Source: an uncultured Aureispira sp.
GTDB lineage: Bacteria; Bacteroidota; Bacteroidia; Chitinophagales; Saprospiraceae
Length of the DNA: 35,398 bases
NCBI GenBank assembly: GCA_905480075.1
Contig: CAJQOX010000014.1
Span: forward strand, 1-35,398
Direction of reading: 5' to 3'
Every line of letters begins with the position of its first letter. Position 1 is the stretch's first letter. Shown here piece by piece: positions 26,201-32,615 of this stretch. Under the pieces are notes generated by a model. It did no database searches and was not told the DNA's origin. It saw nothing but the letters and a program-made list of their open reading frames with translations. The position numbers and the translations under genes were made by a program.

Positions 26201-26526
26201 ACAGCACTTATTGTGAAGTCGGAGTTTGAGCTTGTTATTGAACTGATAATTAAGGAGGAGCTCCCTGAATTGCTGATTGTGAAATTGTGGTTCTTTATGC
26301 CACCGCAAACAGATTTGTTTCCGAAGTCTGTGTTGTTTGTGTTGCTTGTTATTGTCTGACCGTTCGAAATGTTTATGTTTTTTCCGCTTACGCTTATGTT
26401 TGCCTGACCCATGATCATACAGGTGCTCAACAGAAAGAAAAACAGCAATTGAATTTTTTTATTGAATGTTGATTTTTGAAGTGCAGGATTTATTATTAGG
26501 CTGGATGACCTGAATTTAATAGACAT
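23233..26526 (-). CDS. Large secreted protein with two LamG domains, T9SS cargo (1097 aa)
   Basis: A long signal peptide with a 24-residue basic N-region ends near IMGQA (41). Residues ~45-157 form a choice-of-anchor-D-like beta-sandwich (FTISNSGSSSLIISSI, SVSGNISSTITIINND). LamG/concanavalin-like domain 1 spans ~160-368 (VSFTVEAWIKPDD, GEWHHIAGVL, KIDEVRLWTIARNSSEI). Domain 2 spans ~535-735 (NVFSIECWFKTTI, NKWHHVAATF, AIDEVGIWSKELSQNEI). A C-terminal FnIII-like piece (NKVEISWIAQTEEENIEFQI) precedes a T9SS type A tail with YPNPVND (~1012). LamG domains usually bind glycans or proteins, so an adhesion or surface role is likely. A candidate RNA leader lies 145 bp upstream on the same strand, and no good promoter was seen between it and the ATG. 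Confidence 0.92.
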   Translation of the reverse strand: MSIKFRSSSLIINPALQKSTFNKKIQLLFFFLLSTCMIMGQANISVSGKNINISNGQTITSNTNNTDFGNKSVCGGIKNHNFTISNSGSSSLIISSITSSNSDFTISAVPASIAPGNSDVISIQFDPSVSGNISSTITIINNDALRDPFNFNIEGTGTSPSADIIRGNSIELDGVDDYVDCGNSINTSIDNLVSFTVEAWIKPDDIQREQEIVSNTVSGVSEGFELKIINGTVLFTYRDNNGQQYSSPGLSISVGEWHHIAGVLTATGISVYSNGIEAGTNHTATGIKPAINSLIIGGNSSFGSFNSEGKIDEVRLWTIARNSSEIRENMHLSLSGCESGLLVYYQFNTGNGGTLYNKLGNGYDGSLQNGASWSTSEINLGNDSGGNSNSETITNIAAGQSFHDFISANLKMNFVRHSGTEDITISYQEFTPNSVSGSNGYNNINNYIWTVNKSTISEDMVVDYIFIFPSNTFTEIISTKYGLYNRPMNSDGEWTKIATSNYITSNSIRFGNIGITGQFMVVQESADGISDVRGNMYNFDGTDNYLSCGSDASLIMDNVFSIECWFKTTIISGTEKVLISKEKSSFDEGYVLSVTDSSINFYFPNMGSLACTGVQLNKWHHVAATFSYGNATLYLDGVAVAASFMEYFANISEALYIGAKHQSPGGGPINYFTGAIDEVGIWSKELSQNEIRENMHLTLRGTETGLISYYQFNSDSTIGTAGGVKDAKNTNNGITYGMTSSDYIASEAAVGGGKSDRITIPGTGPYLANFSNSDVIINFGSATPDGEIVLYRIETEQPHGWNSIAGDVDNEYFIVENFGTNLNFSPIQALTFNRINYISEDDVNSPQASSPLLLYKRGDNDFGATWGNSRGGAETATSGSVGSVGYDTDNNLTSFSQMVIVNINNNSLLPLEIVDFEAKRKNENKVEISWIAQTEEENIEFQIEMMNNDNHEFEKITSLLSKGLAGEETSYNYFHLNSIPVTSYYRIKIIETDGRFSYTETKAVSGIKNTETNNLLLYPNPVNDILRIRFNDLPEGCTTSKIQIADLSGKIIREYDKNTAPYSIIEIGGIRELIPSTYIISVRLNNGEKIIRPFIKI

Positions 26527-26669
26527 GTAGAATTTTTTTGATGAAGTTTGTGTGTATTTAGTTTATCGGGAGAATCTTTCTTGTAAAACTAAAGCAAATG
26601 GCCTTTTTTTGCATTGACTTATATCAATAAATGATATTTGTTTATTAGTTGTTTTTTTTAGTCAAAAAC

Positions 26670-26702
26670 AAAAAAAAAGTCAGCCGGAAAAACCAACTGA
26701 CT
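26670..26702 (-). terminator. Strong intrinsic terminator of the candidate small RNA
   Basis: On the minus strand AGTCAGTTGG (26702-26693) pairs with CCGGCTGACT (26687-26678), including two G-T wobbles, around a TTTTT loop, and runs into eight T's (26677-26670). Confidence 0.9.
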
Positions 26703-26752
26703 GCCGAAACAAGTTCGGAATAAGCCTTAAAGTCACTACCCCTTACGGCTTA
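26670..26752 (-). ncRNA. Candidate small RNA or attenuated 5' leader
   Basis: On the minus strand a TAATTTTG promoter element (26765-26758) is followed within about 6 bases by three successive hairpins. The first is TAAGCC/GGCTTA (26752-26747 with 26726-26721), extended by three more pairs around a GGGGTAGTGACT-containing loop. The second is CCGAA/TTCGG (26718-26714 with 26708-26704). The third is a 10-bp G/C-rich terminator stem with a T-run. The predicted transcript is about 83 nt. It matches no RNA family I can name; Bacteroidota 6S-like RNAs are longer. It may act alone or as a regulatory leader for the LamG gene 145 bp downstream. Confidence 0.6.
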
Positions 26753-26757
26753 AAGAG

Positions 26758-26765
26758 CAAAATTA
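26758..26765 (-). promoter_or_regulatory. -7 promoter element of the candidate small RNA
   Basis: On the minus strand TAATTTTG, a full match to TAnnTTTG. The nearest TTTG upstream is 27 bp away, longer than usual. Confidence 0.5.
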
Positions 26766-27034
26766 CTAACATTATCTTTTTTTTCATCATATCAAACTCT
26801 ACGTTAAGTATTCAAATTTAAGCCCAACTTGTAACTAATTGATTTACAGTTATTATCGCTTAAAGGTTGTCTGTTTTATGGAAAGGTGTCTATTTTTTGT
26901 ACAAAAAAAGTAATGGTTAGCTGAATTTAAGCACCATTTGTTTTTTGTTTTTTAACGCTGTTTTTAAAGTTATCAATTGTGTTGTAATGTCTTTTTTTAG
27001 CTTGATTTTTTCCAAAATAAAAGATGATTACCGG

Positions 27035-27063
27035 TTGATTCTCAACTTTATTTTGTACATTTG
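27035..27063 (+). promoter_or_regulatory. Bacteroidota-type promoter of the C1 peptidase gene
   Basis: TTG (27035-27037), 18-bp spacer, TACATTTG (27056-27063). Transcription would begin near 27070, about 45 bases before ATG 27115. Confidence 0.7.
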
Positions 27064-27114
27064 GCCTCTCAAAAATTAATGTATTTATTCAATTAACTTT
27101 AAATTAAATTAAAT

Positions 27115-28320
27115 ATGTATAGGTCATTATTGATAGTGTTTTCGTTCTTTGCTTTATCATCGAACCTTTCTGCACAGGAGACCGAAAAGATTACCAACAA
27201 AGAAGGTAGTCAGTATCAGTTTACTGTTGTTAAAAACCTTGAAGCCACTCCCGTTCAGAGTCAGGGCAGAACCGGTACCTGCTGGACCTTTTCGGCACTT
27301 TCTTTTCTGGAATCTGAATTGCTCCGTATGGGCAAAGGGAAACACGAATTATCTGAAATGTGGATTGCCAGGAATGCATATCATGACAAGGCAGTCAATT
27401 ATGTCCGTATGCATGGTAACTTTAACTTTAGTGCAGGGGGTGCCTTTCACGATATTCCACATGTAATCAAAAAATACGGTATTGTTCCGCTTTCTGCTTA
27501 TGAAGGCCTGAATTATGGTAGCAAAACACACAATCATTCCGAAATGGATAAAATGCTTAAGGCTATTGTGGATGTAGTGATCAAAAGCCCTCAAAACAGA
27601 GTGCTTACTCCTGTGTGGATAGATGCTGTGGATGGTGTACTTGATGCTTATCTTGGTGAAGTACCTGCTGAATTTGAAGTGGATGGTAAAAAATATAATG
27701 GTAAAAGCTATGCCGAAGAATTGGGGTTGGATATGAACGATTATGTTGTTTTGGGTTCTTTTACACATCATCCCTTCTATGAGCAATTTGTACTGGCTGT
27801 TCCTGACAACTGGGCCTTTGGTCATGTGTATAATCTGCCACTCGATGAATTGATGGAAGTAGCCGAATACTCAATAAATAAAGGGTTTTCATGGGCATGG
27901 GCTTCCGATGTTTCTGAAAAAGGTTTTTCTTTCCGAGATGGTCTTGCAATTGTGCCTGAAGATGAGTCAACGATTCAGAAAAGAGGGCGTGATAATGCAC
28001 ATTTCAGCAATGCCGGTGCAGAGAAAATAAGTGATGCTTTCGCTCAGCCTGTTCCTGAGAAAAAAATTACACAGGAAATGCGTCAGATTGCTTATGATAA
28101 CTATCAGACAACTGACGACCACGGTATGCACGTTACAGGAATGGTAAAGGATCAGAAGGGCACTAAATATTTTATAGTGAAAAATTCCTGGGGTACAGGA
28201 AATCACTGCGACGGTTACTTCTATGCTTCAGAAGCCTTTGTTCGTTACAAAACGATGAACATCATGATGCATAAGGATGCACTACCTAAAAAAATTGCCA
28301 AAAAACTGGGAATTAAATAA
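27115..28320 (+). CDS. Exported bleomycin-hydrolase / aminopeptidase C-type cysteine peptidase (401 aa)
   Basis: The signal peptide (MYRSLLIVFSFFALSSNLSA) is followed directly by the papain-fold peptidase of family C1B. The oxyanion Gln50 and nucleophile Cys56 are in QGRTGTCWTFSALSFLESELLR (given in part: QGRTGTCWTFS). His339 is in DHGMHVTGM and Asn357 in VKNSWG. The C-terminus keeps the C1B ending MNIMMHKDALPKK. Cytosolic PepC/bleomycin hydrolases are hexameric aminopeptidases; this copy is exported, so it probably digests peptides in the periplasm. Length is slightly below the usual ~450 because the insertion between Cys and His is shorter. It has its own promoter and a perfect terminator. 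Confidence 0.95.
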   Translation: MYRSLLIVFSFFALSSNLSAQETEKITNKEGSQYQFTVVKNLEATPVQSQGRTGTCWTFSALSFLESELLRMGKGKHELSEMWIARNAYHDKAVNYVRMHGNFNFSAGGAFHDIPHVIKKYGIVPLSAYEGLNYGSKTHNHSEMDKMLKAIVDVVIKSPQNRVLTPVWIDAVDGVLDAYLGEVPAEFEVDGKKYNGKSYAEELGLDMNDYVVLGSFTHHPFYEQFVLAVPDNWAFGHVYNLPLDELMEVAEYSINKGFSWAWASDVSEKGFSFRDGLAIVPEDESTIQKRGRDNAHFSNAGAEKISDAFAQPVPEKKITQEMRQIAYDNYQTTDDHGMHVTGMVKDQKGTKYFIVKNSWGTGNHCDGYFYASEAFVRYKTMNIMMHKDALPKKIAKKLGIK

Positions 28321-28345
28321 TCAGCTTTTTTGATTTACTTTCTTT

Positions 28346-28391
28346 GTGTTAATCTGAATTTCACTTTTGAGTTTCAGATTAACACTTTTTT
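28346..28391 (+). terminator. Intrinsic terminator of the C1 peptidase gene
   Basis: GTGTTAATCTGAA (28346-28358) pairs perfectly over 13 bp with TTCAGATTAACAC (28373-28385), then six T's. The T-run overlaps the stop codon of the convergent gene at 28390. Confidence 0.92.
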
Positions 28392-28938
28392 ATGTGATCG
28401 AGAAAAAGAGGATTACTGCAATCAACAGAATAAATCCAAATACTATCATCATGTATTGTGTGTTGCTTTTGTAGATATCATACATCATGACCAATAAGGA
28501 AGGCCATTCGAGTTTTCTAGCAAGCCCCTCGCTTGACATAAAAAAATATTTACTTCTGTTTCCCTTCGAACTGTGGTCTCCGTGTTTTTTGAGTATAAAA
28601 AATTTCTCATTCAGAAATACGCGCTCGTATAGTTCGTGATTGCCTTCGAATTTCAGAATCATCCCGCCATGAGAATATTCCCAGCTTCCTGTTCTGATAT
28701 CGCCATCCAAAATTCTCAGGTATTTTCCGTCTTCTTCAAATACATGTAGTATCGATTCCTGAAAATTGATATCGTCACGAACTTCCAGCCATCTTTTATC
28801 TGTGTAAAATTCTTCCTCCCATAATTCTTCACTAAATCGGTGCAGATAATACATCAAAAAATCAACCCCTTCATCCAAAGACTGGAATTTGGGTAAATCT
28901 TCGTTTATCGAACTGAATATTTTTGAAAAAAAACTCAT
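28390..28938 (-). CDS. Tail-anchored hypothetical protein (182 aa)
   Basis: A soluble mixed alpha/beta domain (~1-155) is followed by a single C-terminal hydrophobic segment, TQYMMIVFGFILLIAVILFF (~159-178), ending in SIT. With no signal peptide this predicts a tail-anchored inner-membrane protein with a cytoplasmic domain. I do not recognise the family. Its ATG overlaps the stop of the upstream methyltransferase gene by 4 bp (ATGA), so the two are translationally coupled. A shared membrane-linked pathway is likely but undefined. Confidence 0.8.
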   Translation of the reverse strand: MSFFSKIFSSINEDLPKFQSLDEGVDFLMYYLHRFSEELWEEEFYTDKRWLEVRDDINFQESILHVFEEDGKYLRILDGDIRTGSWEYSHGGMILKFEGNHELYERVFLNEKFFILKKHGDHSSKGNRSKYFFMSSEGLARKLEWPSLLVMMYDIYKSNTQYMMIVFGFILLIAVILFFSIT

Positions 28939-29705
28939 TTCTCAGCAGGTTTTCGGGCTGATATAAAGATAGAAGTTGATAAAAACGGAACACCGGTGGT
29001 ATCATTTTTAAATATGTTCTTGGTGAAAAACCTTTTAAAGGAGCCTTCTTTCAGTACATCAAGCGGGGCAGTGATGTACTGACTTTCCAAAATCTCAAAC
29101 CCGGCAGTTTCCAACAGGTTCAGGATTCTTTTTTTTGTATAAATTCTGGCATTGGCATATCGTTCATGAATAGGTTTGGGTAACCAGGAAAAAAAGGGTA
29201 CCCGGTTCCAGGGCAAGAGAGGCAGACTGGCACCATGAGTTTCAAATATCCACCATTTGTTCGGGACAGAGAAAACAGCAAGACCTCCGGGTTTTAACAT
29301 ATCATAATAAGCCTTTACATTACTGTCGTCCTGCAAATGTTCTATTACTTCAAAACTAATCATACGGTCAAACTGCCTGCCGGTCTCTTCTTTTTCTACA
29401 TCACAGACTTTAAATACACAGTTGTCTGCCTTGTATTGAGTACGAAGTTGATTAAATTCTTCCTCGTGGTCATTATTAATGTCAAGGCCAAGACAAGTCT
29501 TCATCTTATCGGCCAACAATATGATTGTCGCTCCGTTTCCGCACCCTATCTCTACGAGGTCATAGTCCTTGCCTGTAAAATTATCAACGGCACAGGTTAA
29601 TGCCATTCTTCGGTGAATAAGCTTGTCACTGATGTCTGCAGGTTTGCCTAAATAGTGCCCCCCGTCATTAAACATCTCCTTGTCAACTCTGTCTGTATTT
29701 GACAT
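28935..29705 (-). CDS. SAM-dependent methyltransferase, class I (256 aa)
   Basis: The Rossmann-type domain has motif I LVEIGCGNG (50-58), the acidic ribose-binding residue in CLGLDIN, motif II-like VCDVEKEE, and FDRMISFEVIEHLQDD with the usual GGLAVFSVPNKW afterwards. This is the Methyltransf_11/23 type that often methylates small molecules, lipids or glycans. It starts a two-gene unit with the tail-anchored protein and is divergent from a glycosyltransferase. Surface-glycan modification is possible, though ubiquinone-like or other substrates cannot be excluded. Confidence 0.9.
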   Translation of the reverse strand: MSNTDRVDKEMFNDGGHYLGKPADISDKLIHRRMALTCAVDNFTGKDYDLVEIGCGNGATIILLADKMKTCLGLDINNDHEEEFNQLRTQYKADNCVFKVCDVEKEETGRQFDRMISFEVIEHLQDDSNVKAYYDMLKPGGLAVFSVPNKWWIFETHGASLPLLPWNRVPFFSWLPKPIHERYANARIYTKKRILNLLETAGFEILESQYITAPLDVLKEGSFKRFFTKNIFKNDTTGVPFLSTSIFISARKPAEK

Positions 29706-29740
29706 TTTTTGTTATTACTTTTTTCTAATTTGTATAATTA

Positions 29741-29770
29741 CAAATATAGCTTTTTCTAAATGATACACAA
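29741..29770 (-). promoter_or_regulatory. Promoter of the methyltransferase gene
   Basis: On the minus strand TTG (29770-29768), 19-bp spacer, TATATTTG (29748-29741), 35 bp before the ATG at 29705. Confidence 0.6.
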
Positions 29771-29807
29771 AATCACCCGGCTTATTAGATTTTTCTTCCT
29801 TTAATTG

Positions 29808-29815
29808 TAGTTTTG
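29808..29815 (+). promoter_or_regulatory. Candidate -7 promoter element of the glycosyltransferase gene
   Basis: TAGTTTTG matches TAnnTTTG, 39 bp before ATG 29855. No TTG is at the -33 distance. Confidence 0.45.
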
Positions 29816-29854
29816 TGTTTCTTAGCAATTTTTTTACCTGTTTAATTTTTTTAT

Positions 29855-30607
29855 ATGAATGCGAATAGTCCGGTGGTTTCAATAATTACTGTTTGTTTCA
29901 ATGCCGAAAAGACAATCGAAAAAACCCTCGAATCTGTTTGTGCCCAGGATTATCCGAATATTGAATACATTATTATTGATGGAAAATCTTCTGATAATAC
30001 ACTCAATATAGTTGAAAGGTATAAAAGTAATATTGCGCTTATCTTCAGCGGGAAAGATGAGGGGATCTTCGATGCGATGAATAAAGGTATTCAAAAAGCT
30101 ACCGGTGATTATTTGTGGTTCATTCATGCTGATGACCAGATTTTTGCCAATAACACACTCTCCCTTGCTATGGAAGGTCACAATAATGAAGATTTTATTT
30201 ATGGTAAGGCTATGTTAGTAAATGAAAGTGGGGAAGAACGGGGCCTCGAAGAACGTAAATCTCATCCTGAACAGTCGGAACTCTCCTGGAAAACTATGAA
30301 GAACGGGATGGTGATCTGCCATCAGGCTATGTTGGTAAAACGATCTTTGGTTCCTCCTTACAATCTCAATTATAAACTTGTAGGAGATTTGGACTGGGTG
30401 ATACAAATTCTTAAAAAAACAGATTCTGTAAGAGATTGCGGACAGTATTTATGCCGGTTTGTTGAAGGAGGAACTTCTACTCAACATCGTAAAGCTTCTT
30501 TGAAACAAAGGTTTAATATCCTCAAAGTTCATTTCGGGCTTTTTCCTACGCTTTGGCAACATTTTATTATAAGTTTGAAAGCACTTAAAAGAGGGTCAGT
30601 GAAATAA
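29855..30607 (+). CDS. Family 2 glycosyltransferase, WcaA/WcaE-like (250 aa)
   Basis: The GT-A fold starts with VVSIITVCFNAEKTIEKTLE and shows DGKSSDNT (42-49), KDEGIFDAMNKGIQKATGDY and the metal-binding HADD (91-94, the DXD site). The later KLVGDLDWVIQI holds the usual acceptor-side acidic residues. It transfers a sugar from an activated donor, probably to a lipid-linked surface glycan. It converges on fcl with no spacer between the stop codons, and the gmd-fcl pair beyond it makes GDP-fucose, so fucose or a derivative is a plausible donor. Confidence 0.92.
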   Translation: MNANSPVVSIITVCFNAEKTIEKTLESVCAQDYPNIEYIIIDGKSSDNTLNIVERYKSNIALIFSGKDEGIFDAMNKGIQKATGDYLWFIHADDQIFANNTLSLAMEGHNNEDFIYGKAMLVNESGEERGLEERKSHPEQSELSWKTMKNGMVICHQAMLVKRSLVPPYNLNYKLVGDLDWVIQILKKTDSVRDCGQYLCRFVEGGTSTQHRKASLKQRFNILKVHFGLFPTLWQHFIISLKALKRGSVK

Positions 30608-31510
30608 TTACTTAGTTCGAATTTCAGGGTAATGTTCTTCAAACCAATCCACTGTTTTCTTTAAGCCTTCAAACAGGGGGGTATATTTAAAATCAGGTAG
30701 GTATTTCTTAAGTTTTGAATTGTCACTGGGCTTTCTGAATTGACCGTCAGGCTTGTCGGTCTGCCATTTTAATTTGCCTTTGAACCTAAGTAGTTCTGCC
30801 ACCATTTCTACGAGTTCTTTTATACTCGTTTCTTCAGAGGTAGAAAAAATGATCGGTTCTGCTTCTTCATAATCTTTCAGTGCCCATTCCGAAAGCCGGG
30901 CTACGTCTTCAGAGTAAATAAATTCACGCAGGGGAGTGCCCGAACCCCAAACTTCAAGATCTTTGCCAGCTTCTCTTGCCAGAAAACAACGGTGTATCAG
31001 AGAAGGCACTACATGTCCGTTCTCCAGATCAAACAGGTCATTTGGACCATAAATGTTAGTCGGTATCACCGATACATAGTTCAGGCCGTACTGTTCACGA
31101 TAGGCCCGTATCTGTACATCACACATACGTTTTGCATAGGCATAGGCATCATTAGATGTGTGAGGAGGTCCCTGATGTATTTTTATTTCTGATAATGGAT
31201 ACTCAACTTTATCGGGAAATACACAAGTAGATAAAAAAGCGACAAGCCGTTTTACTCCATGTATTCTTGCAGCCTCTATTATATGAGTATTCATCAGGAT
31301 GTTCTCTCTGAAAAAATCACCCTTGTAGTTCATGTTCCCCCATATTCCGCCAACCTTTGCTGCACAATGTATCACCTCGGTGGGTTTATGTTGCTCAAAA
31401 AAATTATTAACAGACGTCCATTTTGTTAAATCACAATCCTTGCTTCCTATTTTTAGGTCTCCCTCAATTGCACTACCAACCATCCCGGTTCCGCCTGTTA
31501 TTAGTCTCAT
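30608..31510 (-). CDS. fcl: GDP-L-fucose synthase
   Basis: This extended short-chain dehydrogenase is an epimerase/reductase. It has a nucleotide site TGGTGMVGSA (5-14), the catalytic triad in STCVFPD (S94/T95) and YAYAKRM (Y123, K127), and family stretches VIPTNIYGPND, VVPSLIHR and GSGTPLREFIYSEDVA. It converts GDP-4-keto-6-deoxymannose to GDP-L-fucose with NADPH. It begins 13 bp after the gmd stop codon, so the two form an operon that carries out both steps from GDP-mannose. Confidence 0.95.
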   Translation of the reverse strand: MRLITGGTGMVGSAIEGDLKIGSKDCDLTKWTSVNNFFEQHKPTEVIHCAAKVGGIWGNMNYKGDFFRENILMNTHIIEAARIHGVKRLVAFLSTCVFPDKVEYPLSEIKIHQGPPHTSNDAYAYAKRMCDVQIRAYREQYGLNYVSVIPTNIYGPNDLFDLENGHVVPSLIHRCFLAREAGKDLEVWGSGTPLREFIYSEDVARLSEWALKDYEEAEPIIFSTSEETSIKELVEMVAELLRFKGKLKWQTDKPDGQFRKPSDNSKLKKYLPDFKYTPLFEGLKKTVDWFEEHYPEIRTK

Positions 31511-31523
31511 TTTTTTAACATGT

Positions 31524-32504
31524 TTATTTGGAATAAAAATCTAACCAATACTGCACCATCTCATCCATCATCGTCTCAAAAGTATATTTTGGTTTCCAGC
31601 CCAGGGTTTCTTTCATCTTTGTACAGTCTCCTTTTAAATCTCTCAGTTCTTCCGGTCGGAGGTATCGTGCAGCAGTACTAACATATTTTTTGGGATCCAG
31701 CCCTACTTTTTCAAAACAATAATCTACCAGATACTGTACTGAATGTGATACTCCGGTGGAACAAACAAAATCATCTGCTTTGTCATGCTGAAGAATCATC
31801 CACATAGCTTCTACATAGTCTTTTGCATGTCCCCAGTCTCTTGTGGCTTCTGTATTGCCCAGGACGAGTTTTTCTGACAAGCCCAGTTTTATCTTTGCTG
31901 TTTCCTTTGCTACTTTATTGGTTACAAAATTGGAGCCCCTTCGTGGAGATTCATGATTGAACAGAATACCATTCGAAATGAATAATTTATACGAATTCCT
32001 GTAATTTCGGCAGATGTTATAGGAAAATACCTTGGCACAACCGTAAGGTGATACCGGATTCATAGGTGTTGTCTCACGTTGATATCCGTCGGCATCAATG
32101 TTGTTGCCAAACATCTCTGAGGATGAGGCCTGATATACACGGGCTTCAGGACATATTAACCTGACAGCCTCCAATAAATTTAAAGTGCCGATAGCGGTTG
32201 ATTGTGCAGTATATACAGGTTGGTCAAAACTGATTCTTACATGAGATTGTGCAGCCAGATTATATACTTCAGCAGGTTTTGATAATTGTAAGACCCTGAC
32301 AAGCGAAGCCATATCGAGCAAGTCTGCATATTCAAGCTTTAACATAGGATTGTTGCGGAGATGATCTATACGGTAGGTTTGATTCTCTGCTACAGAATTT
32401 CTTTTAAGAATCCCCCAGACAGTGTATCCTTTTTCAATTAATAATTCTGCAAGATAAGAACCGTCTTGTCCGTTAATTCCCGTTATTAAAGCAGTTTTTC
32501 CCAT
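31524..32504 (-). CDS. gmd: GDP-mannose 4,6-dehydratase
   Basis: The 326-aa protein has the NAD(P) site TGINGQDGSYLAE (8-20), the catalytic SSSEMFG region (S128-E130), YxxxK (Y154, K158), FNHESPRRG and the Gmd signature TRDWGHAKDYVEAMW. It is slightly shorter than the usual ~345-370, and the loop after the cofactor site reads KRNSVAENQTYRIDHL, not the common RRSSSFNTxRI. The product is GDP-4-keto-6-deoxy-D-mannose, the substrate of the fcl product just downstream. A -7 element lies at 32535-32542. Confidence 0.94.
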   Translation of the reverse strand: MGKTALITGINGQDGSYLAELLIEKGYTVWGILKRNSVAENQTYRIDHLRNNPMLKLEYADLLDMASLVRVLQLSKPAEVYNLAAQSHVRISFDQPVYTAQSTAIGTLNLLEAVRLICPEARVYQASSSEMFGNNIDADGYQRETTPMNPVSPYGCAKVFSYNICRNYRNSYKLFISNGILFNHESPRRGSNFVTNKVAKETAKIKLGLSEKLVLGNTEATRDWGHAKDYVEAMWMILQHDKADDFVCSTGVSHSVQYLVDYCFEKVGLDPKKYVSTAARYLRPEELRDLKGDCTKMKETLGWKPKYTFETMMDEMVQYWLDFYSK

Positions 32505-32534
32505 TGTTTATTGCTGTTTTATTTACTAATAGGA

Positions 32535-32542
32535 CAAAAATA
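32535..32542 (-). promoter_or_regulatory. Candidate -7 promoter element of the gmd-fcl operon
   Basis: On the minus strand TATTTTTG matches TAnnTTTG, 30 bp before the gmd ATG. No TTG lies at the expected -33 distance. Confidence 0.45.
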
Positions 32543-32615
32543 GTATAAAAATGGAATTCTGTTTATTAAACTTAGATTTATATTAATGTATATTTCAATT
32601 TAATGCTGTCGCAAA

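Larger units (their letters stand above)
26527..27114. other. Intergenic region, 588 bp, between divergent secreted-protein genes
   Basis: It holds a candidate minus-strand small RNA (26670-26752) with its own promoter element and terminator, and the promoter of the peptidase gene (27035-27063). A perfect palindrome TTTTTTGTACAAAAAA is at 26893-26908. The rest is AT-rich with no coding-like frame. Confidence 0.75.

Noticed and set aside
26893-26908. Palindrome TTTTTTGTACAAAAAA as an operator
   Set aside because: It is mostly homopolymer A/T and lies ~140 bp upstream of the nearest promoter; chance is likely in such AT-rich DNA.
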